Shown here piece by piece: positions 1 through 5,798 of a DNA stretch of 13,754 nucleotides (the stretch's first letter is position 1; every line of letters starts with the position of its first letter). A program made the position numbers and the translations under genes. The DNA is from an uncultured Pedobacter sp. (GTDB taxonomy: Bacteria > Bacteroidota > Bacteroidia > Sphingobacteriales > Sphingobacteriaceae): positions 1-13,754 of the forward strand of contig CAMLDJ010000135.1 in NCBI GenBank assembly GCA_946478755.1, read 5' to 3'. The notes beneath the pieces were generated by a model that saw nothing but the letters and a program-made list of their open reading frames with translations, did not search any database and was not told the origin of the DNA.

Positions 1-2
1 TG

Positions 3-1088
3 ATGAATGCTGTATCCCGTTTTTTCTGGTTTTGCTCCGGTGCGCATATTTCAACCTTAGAAAAGCACCCCACAGAGCATAACAAATATATAGGCATAGG
101 TGCTACGATATTCTTTACCGGGCTGTTTGCAGCGCTGTCTGGTGGGTATGCGATGTATTTTGTATTTAAGGGTGATGCAGGAGCTGTGCTTTTTGCCCTC
201 TTCTTTGCCTTAATATGGGGCCTTGCCATCTTCAACATGGACAGGTACATCGTATCCAGCATCAATAAAAGCGCCACCGTTAACAAGCAGATCCTTCAGG
301 CCACTCCACGGATCTTATTGGCTATTATGATCGGGATTGTGATTTCGCGTCCCTTAGAGCTGAAGATATTTGATAAAGAGATCAAAGAACGCTTAAAAGT
401 CAGCTACCTGAACAATCAACGCTCAAGGATCGACACGCTGAATGCGGCTTTCGGAAACAAATATGCGATAGAGCTGGGTAAATTAAACGAGGCTAAAATG
501 CATCGCGATTCGATGGCCAGCGGGATAAAATCAGACCGGCAAAAACTCAACTTTGAAATATTTGGGAATAAAACCACTGAAACATCGGGTGTAATGGGTT
601 ATGGGCCTTACGCTAAAAGAAAGGAAGCGGAGTTAAAACAACGTGAGCAGGAGCTGGATACGTTAAGCGCCCAGGTCCGCACACTCGAAAAGTTTGTGGA
701 CGATAGAAAGCAATTTGATGGGCTGATGACGGAGAAGCTGTATACAGGGAAAGAGTTGGATAGCCTCACCAGTATAGCAGGTTTTGCAGACCGCAACTGG
801 GCATTGGGACAGCTTAGTTTTAACCGCGACGGCAGCAGGGATACGAGCACCTCGCTAGCGGTAACATTTATCGGCCTGTTATTTATCTTTTTTGAATGTC
901 TGCCGGTTTTCGTAAAATTGATGAGCAGCAGAGGACCCTATGACAGATCGGTGGAAAATATGGAAACCAGCCAGATCTATGAGTCAGATAAGGATACGGA
1001 CTTCGAAATTGGCGCAATAGATGGGGTACATGAAACCCGGCTGAGCACTGAAATTCAGCGCAGAAAAAATAAATTATACGAAATATGA
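3..1088 (+). CDS. DUF4407 family integral membrane protein
   Basis: A 361-residue protein with the layout of the DUF4407 family, whose biochemical function is unknown. The N-terminus carries the FWFCSGA signature (residues 8-14). Hydrophobic segments lie at about 31-55, 59-78, 101-118 and 284-305, so it is probably a four-pass inner-membrane protein. Between TM3 and TM4 is a long charged region (about 120-280) with coiled-coil character near 203-240. The last 55 residues are polar. The ATG at 3-5 overlaps a TGA at 1-3 (TGATG), which suggests coupling to a truncated upstream gene. Its own TGA overlaps the ATG of the M28 peptidase gene by 4 nt, so the two are almost certainly co-transcribed. 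Family assignment rests on recalled resemblance, and I propose no function. Confidence 0.85.
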   Translation: MNAVSRFFWFCSGAHISTLEKHPTEHNKYIGIGATIFFTGLFAALSGGYAMYFVFKGDAGAVLFALFFALIWGLAIFNMDRYIVSSINKSATVNKQILQATPRILLAIMIGIVISRPLELKIFDKEIKERLKVSYLNNQRSRIDTLNAAFGNKYAIELGKLNEAKMHRDSMASGIKSDRQKLNFEIFGNKTTETSGVMGYGPYAKRKEAELKQREQELDTLSAQVRTLEKFVDDRKQFDGLMTEKLYTGKELDSLTSIAGFADRNWALGQLSFNRDGSRDTSTSLAVTFIGLLFIFFECLPVFVKLMSSRGPYDRSVENMETSQIYESDKDTDFEIGAIDGVHETRLSTEIQRRKNKLYEI

Positions 1089-2035
1089 AGAAAATCTTTT
1101 ACACCATAGTAGCCCTGCTGTTTACCGAGCTTGCCTGGGCCCAGGACATCAACAAGATCATCACCAGCCCCTATGTTGATCAGCTGATAAAAACACTGAG
1201 CAGTGATGAGATGCGGGGACGCGCTACATTTAGTCCCGGTATTGACCGGGCCGCAACATTTATCGAATCTGAATTTAAAAGCATAGGCCTGTTGCCGCTA
1301 ACGGGAGAAAACGGATACAGGCAAACATTTGAGAAAGATGGCAAGCCGCTCTTCAATGTTGCGGGCATCATTCCTGGTAAATCCAAAGCAAAGGAACTAG
1401 TGGTATTTTCAGGACACTACGATCATCTTGGCATTGTAAAAGGAGAGGGGCAGGATAGCATCGCCAATGGCGCTGATGATGATGCCTCGGGTGTTACTGC
1501 GATGATCGCTTTGGCAAAATATTATAAAGCGCTAAATAACAATGAGCGGACGCTAGTCTTCGTCGCTTTTACAGCCGAAGAAATCGGCGGTTTCGGATCA
1601 AGGTACTTCTCCAAGAAACTAAATCCCGATGATGTAGTGGCTATGTTCAACATTGAAATGATCGGAAAGGAAAGCAAATTCGGTAAAAACACGGCTTTCA
1701 TCACCGGTTTCGACAAATCTGATTTCGGAAAAATACTGCAGAAGAACCTCAAGGGAACCGAGTTTGCCTTTCATCCGGATCCGTATATCCGGCAGAATTT
1801 ATTTTACAGGAGCGACAATGCGACGCTTGCCGCATTAGGTGTACCTGCACACACGATCAGTACGGATCAGATAGATACGGATCAATTTTATCATACCGTT
1901 AAAGATGAATACAGCACTTTAGATCCCGAAAATATACTGGCTACCATTAAAGCCATTGCAAAAAGTGCGATCAGCATTATAAAAGGAACAGATACACCAA
2001 CCAGGATACCGAGGTTGGTTGAAGGTCATAACTAA
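1085..2035 (+). CDS. Secreted M28-family zinc metallopeptidase
   Basis: A 316-residue protein with a Sec signal peptide (residues 1-19, cleavage near AWA-Q20) and an M28 aminopeptidase-type domain. Visible metal-site motifs, in order, are SGHYDHLG (His111), GADDDASG (Asp132 as the likely bridging ligand), TAEE (Glu165 as likely base, Glu166 as ligand), NIEMIG (Glu191) and FYH (His270). Family members bind two zinc ions and remove N-terminal residues from peptides, or act as carboxypeptidases. The exact substrate cannot be read here. Export implies periplasmic or surface action, probably in peptide scavenging. The start codon overlaps the DUF4407 stop (ATGA). The stop overlaps the stop of the convergent GNAT gene by 3 nt. 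The fourth ligand is Glu rather than the more usual Asp, which is tolerated in this family. Confidence 0.9.
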   Translation: MKKIFYTIVALLFTELAWAQDINKIITSPYVDQLIKTLSSDEMRGRATFSPGIDRAATFIESEFKSIGLLPLTGENGYRQTFEKDGKPLFNVAGIIPGKSKAKELVVFSGHYDHLGIVKGEGQDSIANGADDDASGVTAMIALAKYYKALNNNERTLVFVAFTAEEIGGFGSRYFSKKLNPDDVVAMFNIEMIGKESKFGKNTAFITGFDKSDFGKILQKNLKGTEFAFHPDPYIRQNLFYRSDNATLAALGVPAHTISTDQIDTDQFYHTVKDEYSTLDPENILATIKAIAKSAISIIKGTDTPTRIPRLVEGHN

Positions 2036-2526
2036 AGCACTTTTTCCATCACATAGTCATTCATAAGGAAACCGTTACCAATGTCGAGGTCTACGGCTTC
2101 CTTTACACTGAAGCCTGCTTTTTTATAAAACTCAGTTGCTCTGTTGCCACGGTTTACATTGAGCTCAAGCACCTTACCACCGGCCCGTCGAACCAGGTTT
2201 ACCACTTCATTAATCAGCAGCTTGCCAATGCCCTTACCATGTGTTTCAGGCAATACATATAGTTTATGCAATTTATAAGTTTGATTTTTCAGATCTGTTT
2301 TTGAAAAAACTGCAAATCCGAGGTCTTTTTTATCTTCCTCTGCCATTAAAAAAAAGTACCCCTGTTGAAATTGCGAGAGCAGCTCCCCCTTGTTATACAT
2401 CTTTTCGAGCATGTAACTGATTTGTTCAGCACTAATGACCGCGGCATAAGCTTCCGGCCAGGTCTTATAGGCAATTTCCCGGATGCTTTCTATATCGTCC
2501 TCCTTGCCTTTTCTTAGCAGAATCAT
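2032..2526 (-). CDS. GNAT family N-acetyltransferase
   Basis: A 164-residue single-domain protein of normal GNAT length. The acetyl-CoA pyrophosphate-binding motif A is LYVLPETHGKGIGKLL (about residues 89-104), a Q/RxxGxG/A-type loop with His in the first position. Motif B follows as NRGNRATEFYKKAGF (about 125-139), the typical asparagine-rich turn and FYxKxGF helix. It should transfer an acetyl group from acetyl-CoA to an amine, but the acceptor is unknown (small molecule or protein N-terminus). It is cytosolic. Its ATG overlaps the TGA of the upstream thiamine-pyrophosphokinase-like gene (ATGA), so it is probably translationally coupled to it. The stop TAG overlaps the stop of the convergent M28 gene. 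Confidence 0.9.
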   Translation of the reverse strand: MILLRKGKEDDIESIREIAYKTWPEAYAAVISAEQISYMLEKMYNKGELLSQFQQGYFFLMAEEDKKDLGFAVFSKTDLKNQTYKLHKLYVLPETHGKGIGKLLINEVVNLVRRAGGKVLELNVNRGNRATEFYKKAGFSVKEAVDLDIGNGFLMNDYVMEKVL

Positions 2527-3086
2527 AACACCTCACTTATAAATAAATATGCAGTTGTAAAGATAAATTCTACAAATCCGTCGTCAATCACCACAAAGTC
2601 GCCATTTTCCTCCTGTCTGAGGTTACTTGTTTCAAAATAAGAGAGCACCTCTATTTTGAAGATACTTCCTTTTGGCTTCCATACCTTAAATCCCGATTTT
2701 ATCGCATATGCCTTTTCTGTTTCCGTGAAAATCACGATATTGATTTCGTCAATATAACTACCCAGTTCTCTTAAATTGCTTTTCGTATCAATCACATTAA
2801 CGGCCTGATATTCCCTTGCGATCAGAAAATCCAGGACAGCATCAAGATCTTCGGTTTTAACTTCAATGACTGTTGTGTTTTCTTGAAAGGCATGTGCTCC
2901 GGAAGAATTTACCACGGCATCAACCTTTAAGCCCATGCTGATTACCTTTTCATAAACCGATTCATTAACGATCAGTGTGGGGCTCCATTCTAACAACTGG
3001 CCAAGATATTCTTCGTTAAATACACCCAATTCGTGAATGTATAGTGCTGGTTCCTGCTTCTCTCTGATGATATGATGTGATGACAT
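2523..3086 (-). CDS. Degenerate thiamine pyrophosphokinase-like protein
   Basis: A 187-residue cytosolic protein. The N-terminus MSSHHIIREKQEPALYI and the following LLEWSPTLIV resemble, from memory, the thiamine pyrophosphokinase (TPK)-type proteins of Sphingobacteriaceae. The segment VKTEDLDAVLDFLIAREY (about 77-94) lines up with the conserved NKTDLEKALDFL-type motif of TPK, and WKPKGSIFKIEVLS (about 134-147) resembles the C-terminal TPK beta-sheet. However, the GDFDS substrate-binding motif expected after LKVDAVV is replaced by NSSGAHAF, so normal kinase activity is doubtful. It may be a divergent or regulatory homologue. It is the first gene of a two-gene unit with the GNAT gene (4-nt overlap). 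A near-consensus -7 box lies only 4 nt before the ATG, so the mRNA may be leaderless. The family call is tentative; the reading frame is secure. Confidence 0.5.
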   Translation of the reverse strand: MSSHHIIREKQEPALYIHELGVFNEEYLGQLLEWSPTLIVNESVYEKVISMGLKVDAVVNSSGAHAFQENTTVIEVKTEDLDAVLDFLIAREYQAVNVIDTKSNLRELGSYIDEINIVIFTETEKAYAIKSGFKVWKPKGSIFKIEVLSYFETSNLRQEENGDFVVIDDGFVEFIFTTAYLFISEVL

Positions 3087-3090
3087 GACA

Positions 3091-3122
3091 CAAATATATC
3101 TTAATATTTAGCTTTACAAAAA
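3091..3122 (-). promoter_or_regulatory. Candidate Bacteroidota promoter of the TPK-like gene
   Basis: Reading the minus strand, TTTTTG (3117-3122) is followed after 18 nt by TATATTTG (3091-3098). The latter is a perfect match to the Bacteroidota -7 consensus TAnnTTTG. Only 4 nt (TGTC) separate the -7 box from the ATG at 3084-3086, so transcription would start at or beside the start codon. The -33 element falls in the T-run of the preceding terminator. The spacing is slightly shorter than the usual 19-20 nt. Confidence 0.5.
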
Positions 3123-3144
3123 CCGGGCGAAATGATTTGCCCGG
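3117..3144 (-). terminator. Intrinsic terminator after the CMD/AhpD-like gene
   Basis: On the minus strand, CCGGGCAAA pairs with TTTCGCCCGG (one bulged G) around a 3-nt TCA loop, and the stem is followed directly by TTTTTG. This GC-rich stem with a U-tract lies about 60 nt past the stop of the carboxymuconolactone-decarboxylase-like gene (TAG at 3207-3209). It should end the transcript coming from the Crp/DoxX/CMD block. Confidence 0.8.
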
Positions 3145-3206
3145 CTCACATCTGTATCCATGACGTCCGTCCAGGTATTCTAACACTGATTGACTAACGG
3201 AATTTA

Positions 3207-3641
3207 CTAAGCTCTGAGGCCGCTCGCGATGCAAATTCTGTTCCAGCCATTTATAACTACAATTGCCATAATGATTTCAGCGATTTCATCGTCACTAAAA
3301 AATGTTTTAGCTTTCTGATAAATAGGGTCCGGCACACCATGCTCACTTATCCTGGTCACATATTCTGTCAATTCCAGGATTGCTTTCTCTTCCGGTGTGA
3401 AAACATCGGACTCTTCCCAAGCAGAAAGCATAAAAATACGATGTGCTGTCTCGCCGTTTTTTAAGGCTTCTTTGGTATGCATGTCAAGACAAAACGCACA
3501 ACGGTTAATCTGCGAGCTGCGTAATTTGATTAATTTCAGGTAGGTTTTCGATAAACTAGTGTCTTTTACATAGCTTTCAAGCCCTGACATCGCTTTATAT
3601 GCCAATGGCTGACTTTCAATGATATTTACTCTTTTTTCCAT
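3207..3641 (-). CDS. Carboxymuconolactone decarboxylase / AhpD-like protein
   Basis: A 144-residue all-helical protein of the CMD/AhpD superfamily. The signature RSSQINRCAFCLDMH (residues 41-55) contains the redox CxxC pair Cys48/Cys51 and His55. This is the AhpD-type arrangement used for alkylhydroperoxidase or thiol-disulfide chemistry, rather than true gamma-carboxymuconolactone decarboxylation. Such proteins form cytosolic oligomers and are often annotated as peroxidase-related. The gene lies 59 nt downstream of a Crp/Fnr-like regulator on the same strand, a pairing that is common in Bacteroidota. It is followed by a strong intrinsic terminator. The sequence CCGACCTTTG, 22-31 nt before the ATG, could be a weak -7 box of its own. 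The physiological substrate is unknown. Confidence 0.9.
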   Translation of the reverse strand: MEKRVNIIESQPLAYKAMSGLESYVKDTSLSKTYLKLIKLRSSQINRCAFCLDMHTKEALKNGETAHRIFMLSAWEESDVFTPEEKAILELTEYVTRISEHGVPDPIYQKAKTFFSDDEIAEIIMAIVVINGWNRICIASGLRA

Positions 3642-3700
3642 TTTTTAATATTTAATATAACAAAGGTCGGATTTAACTTACCTATAAAACTTAAACTACT

Positions 3701-4276
3701 TTAAGAAACTGCTTTCTTACGAATTTCACTAAGGTACTCCGGACTGAAGCCAAGAAATGAAGCTAGCAGGTATTGCGGTACACGCTGCACGAAATCGGGG
3801 TGTTTCAAGGCAAAGTTATGGTAAAGCTCCTCCCGTGACAATTCGTAAAGCAGACGTACTCTTGTCTGCGCTGCTGCATGGGCACGCAGGTGGATCAGTC
3901 TAAAATACCTTTCCAATATCGGAAAATCCTTAAGCAGCGTTTCAAATGCATGAAAATCGATACTCAGGACTTCGCTGGTTTCTACGGCCTGAATAGAATA
4001 GGCTGAGCTCCGCTGGTTCTGAAAAGCCGTAAAATCAGTGACCCACCATTGCTCCAGTGCAAAATCAGTTGTTTGCTCAGTTCCGTTTTCTTTGAGGAAA
4101 TACATGCGTAAGCAGCCTTTTAAAACAAAAAAAATGTGGTGGCATGGCGCTCCCTCGTCAAGAACGTTTTTCTTCTTTTTTATTTTTAAAGTCTGGAAGC
4201 GATCTGATATTTGCAGTGCTTCTTCCTGGCTTAGGCGAACAATCTTTTGAATGTGATCTGTAAGTTCCTGTGACAT
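3701..4276 (-). CDS. Crp/Fnr-like transcriptional regulator (first)
   Basis: A 191-residue protein with an N-terminal cyclic-nucleotide-binding-like beta-barrel (about 15-125, including EGAPCHHIFFVLKGCLRMYF), a connecting helix (about 120-150) and a short C-terminal winged-helix segment, VPQYLLASFLGFSPEYLSEIRKK (166-188). This matches the short Crp/Fnr-type regulators abundant in Bacteroidota. There is no Fnr-like cysteine cluster, and the classical cAMP-contact motif is not evident, so the effector is unknown. It probably binds DNA as a dimer in the cytosol. It sits between the DoxX-like gene (64 nt upstream) and the CMD/AhpD-like gene (59 nt downstream), and these are likely targets or operon partners. 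A paralogous regulator lies at 4857-5423. Confidence 0.9.
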   Translation of the reverse strand: MSQELTDHIQKIVRLSQEEALQISDRFQTLKIKKKKNVLDEGAPCHHIFFVLKGCLRMYFLKENGTEQTTDFALEQWWVTDFTAFQNQRSSAYSIQAVETSEVLSIDFHAFETLLKDFPILERYFRLIHLRAHAAAQTRVRLLYELSREELYHNFALKHPDFVQRVPQYLLASFLGFSPEYLSEIRKKAVS

Positions 4277-4340
4277 GTATAATTGCCCTGATGCGACGTA
4301 AAGATGAGTATCTTTTTTTGAAAAATAATATTACACATCA

Positions 4341-4802
4341 CTATTTGCCGCTTAAAGATTTCAGCGACGAAAGATAAACCCAGGCAATAAAAAATATCTG
4401 CAAGGGGATTCTGAACCACAAATATCCGGGACCATTGCCATCAAATGTTGCCGTTTGGAGGTTCACGTGTTTCAAGGCCGCGTAAATGTTCGAGGGGATC
4501 AACACTACAAAGAACAGGATCAGCAACCAGGCGGTCAATTTCTTGCATTCAGGCAACAAAAGCCCTACAGCAGCCATTATTTCTACAACACCCGTAAAAT
4601 AAACCAATTCAAGTCTGTAAGGTATGAAATCGGGTAACATCAGCACCATTCCTTTTGCGAAAACAAAATGTGCAACACCTGTGGTTAGCAGCATTGCAGC
4701 CATTGCGATCTGGCCCGACAAGGCAAATCTATATTCCTTAGTGGCTATCTTCAGGGTAACCAAAGCGATAAGGAACGTACTAAGTAAAATAATTTCAGGC
4801 AT
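4341..4802 (-). CDS. DoxX-like integral membrane protein
   Basis: A 153-residue hydrophobic protein with about five membrane segments (near 2-18, 27-48, 65-87, 91-109 and 131-145). The central stretch, with TGVAHFVFAKG, LPDFIPYR and FTGVVEIMAAVGLLLP (about 41-83), matches DoxX-like small membrane proteins in which GxxH and the FTGxxEI helix are conserved. The biochemical role of this group is unclear; some members associate with redox or thiosulfate systems. It is flanked on both sides by Crp/Fnr-like regulators, which suggests it is controlled by one of them. The start at 4802 is preceded by an A-rich leader and a candidate promoter at 4816-4846. An extra N-terminal helix precedes the usual DoxX core. 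Confidence 0.75.
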   Translation of the reverse strand: MPEIILLSTFLIALVTLKIATKEYRFALSGQIAMAAMLLTTGVAHFVFAKGMVLMLPDFIPYRLELVYFTGVVEIMAAVGLLLPECKKLTAWLLILFFVVLIPSNIYAALKHVNLQTATFDGNGPGYLWFRIPLQIFFIAWVYLSSLKSLSGK

Positions 4803-4815
4803 ATCTTTTTTTTAA

Positions 4816-4846
4816 CAAAGTTCTATATAAGTGCCGTTAGAAACAA
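4816..4846 (-). promoter_or_regulatory. Candidate promoter of the DoxX-like gene
   Basis: On the minus strand, TTG (4844-4846) is followed after 20 nt by GAACTTTG (4816-4823). This matches the Bacteroidota -7 box TAnnTTTG except for the first base, with consensus spacing. The start codon lies 13 nt past the box, leaving a very short A-rich leader. The whole element fits the 54-nt gap after the second Crp/Fnr gene. Confidence 0.35.
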
Positions 4847-4856
4847 TGAACCCAGG

Positions 4857-5423
4857 TTAACAAATGCGGCGGCGGATCCTGCTTAATGCCTGTGGAGTAA
4901 TCCCAATGTAGGAGGCGATATATTTTAAAGGAATTTTCTCAATTAAGTTAGGCCGCTCGGAAAACAGCTTCAAATATCTTTGTTCTGCCGTCTCCGTCAA
5001 TAAAGAAATCTCTCTCCTGAAATTCTCGAGATATAAGCCTTCGCTTGCATGTCTTCCTATTGTATTTCCTATTTCCGTTTCCGCATAAATCGCCTGAAGA
5101 TCCTGATAGGTCAAACGCCAAAGAACAGTCTCGGTAAGCGTTTCCACATGATAGGTAGAGGGAACCTGTGTTAAAAATGAATCGTATGCACTTACAAATG
5201 CATTGGCAAAAGAAAAGGACAACGTAAAATCAGTATCCTCTTTAGGGATAAAGAATCGGATGATGCCCTTTTCTATAAATGACAGATAATTTTCTGTTTG
5301 CCCGGCTTTTAGGAGCTGAGTCTTTTTAGGGAATTCCTGCCTGGTAAGCTTCGAGGAGAACAGGTCCCAATCTGCATCGCTTAGTCTGGCTATATTGTCG
5401 AGGTATTTCCTGATTTGTATCAT
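4857..5423 (-). CDS. Crp/Fnr-like transcriptional regulator (second)
   Basis: A 188-residue regulator when started at the ATG at 5421-5423 (MIQIRKYLDN). The frame stays open upstream to a TTG at 5556-5558, but those extra 45 residues are not family-like and run into a kinase relic, so the internal ATG is preferred. It has a cNMP-binding-like barrel (about 15-120, with AGQTENYLSFIEKGIIRFF) and a C-terminal winged helix, IPLKYIASYIGITPQALSRI (164-183). No Fe-S cysteines are present and the effector is unknown. The similarity to the neighbouring regulator is one of layout only, and the sequences are well diverged. The leader is A/T-rich without a Shine-Dalgarno motif. It lies 54 nt upstream of the DoxX-like gene. 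Confidence 0.88.
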   Translation of the reverse strand: MIQIRKYLDNIARLSDADWDLFSSKLTRQEFPKKTQLLKAGQTENYLSFIEKGIIRFFIPKEDTDFTLSFSFANAFVSAYDSFLTQVPSTYHVETLTETVLWRLTYQDLQAIYAETEIGNTIGRHASEGLYLENFRREISLLTETAEQRYLKLFSERPNLIEKIPLKYIASYIGITPQALSRIRRRIC

Positions 5424-5570
5424 TATTCGTAAATAAAATTGAGATTCTTGATGAGGGACCCCGCAATGGTCCAAGGCGCAGGCATTAAAATAAAGTATAA
5501 TCTGGATTATTGTCCTGGTTTTCGGTTTAGTTTTAAAATACCCTGAATACCGATCCAACGCCTGGTTTGC

Positions 5571-5687
5571 TCTCTACAGTAATGTTCCCCCCGCACGAGT
5601 CAACATCTCTTTAACCAAATAAAGCCCCACACCGTGTCCCTCAGCATTTTACTTTGCATGGGCCCGGGAGCTTAGTCTGCCATCGTG
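5571..5687 (-). pseudogene. Histidine kinase C-terminal relic (G2 box)
   Basis: This lies in a 375-nt stretch (5424-5798) without an intact gene. Reading the minus strand in one frame gives RLSSRAHAK, a stop (5649-5651), NAE, then GHGVGLYLVKEMLTRAGG, TLL and a stop (5574-5576). The GxGxGLYLVKxM...GG run is the typical G2 box of HATPase_c histidine kinases, and RLSSRAHA resembles the segment just before it. At least two in-frame stops and no open frame upstream show that it cannot encode a kinase. It appears to be the eroded 3' end of a sensor kinase gene. The rest of the gap (5688-5798) shows nothing I recognise. Confidence 0.65.
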
Positions 5688-5798
5688 TTAGAAAGGTAAG
5701 GTAGGTATAAAAAGGCAGATTTATAAAACGCCAACGTTCAAAAAAATTCTAAACCGAACGGACTCCAGGCAATGAAGAAATTGGGTGATAGAAGGGTC

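Noticed and set aside
608..850. An 80-residue antisense frame inside the DUF4407 gene
   Set aside because: It is a shadow frame in a well-supported coding region, with no upstream signals or family resemblance.
3016..3234. A 72-residue minus-strand frame spanning the CMD to TPK-like gap
   Set aside because: It overlaps the terminator and both flanking genes, and its translation shows no domain or start signal.
5424..5558. N-terminal extension of the second Crp/Fnr-like regulator from a TTG codon, giving 233 residues
   Set aside because: The extra 45 residues are not Crp-like, run back towards the kinase relic, and use a rare start. The ATG at 5421-5423 gives the normal family length.
5724..5757. 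Possible terminator after the ceramidase-like gene (CGTTC/GAACG arms)
   Set aside because: There are only 5 pairs around a 16-nt loop and the T-run is inside the loop, which is too weak to support.
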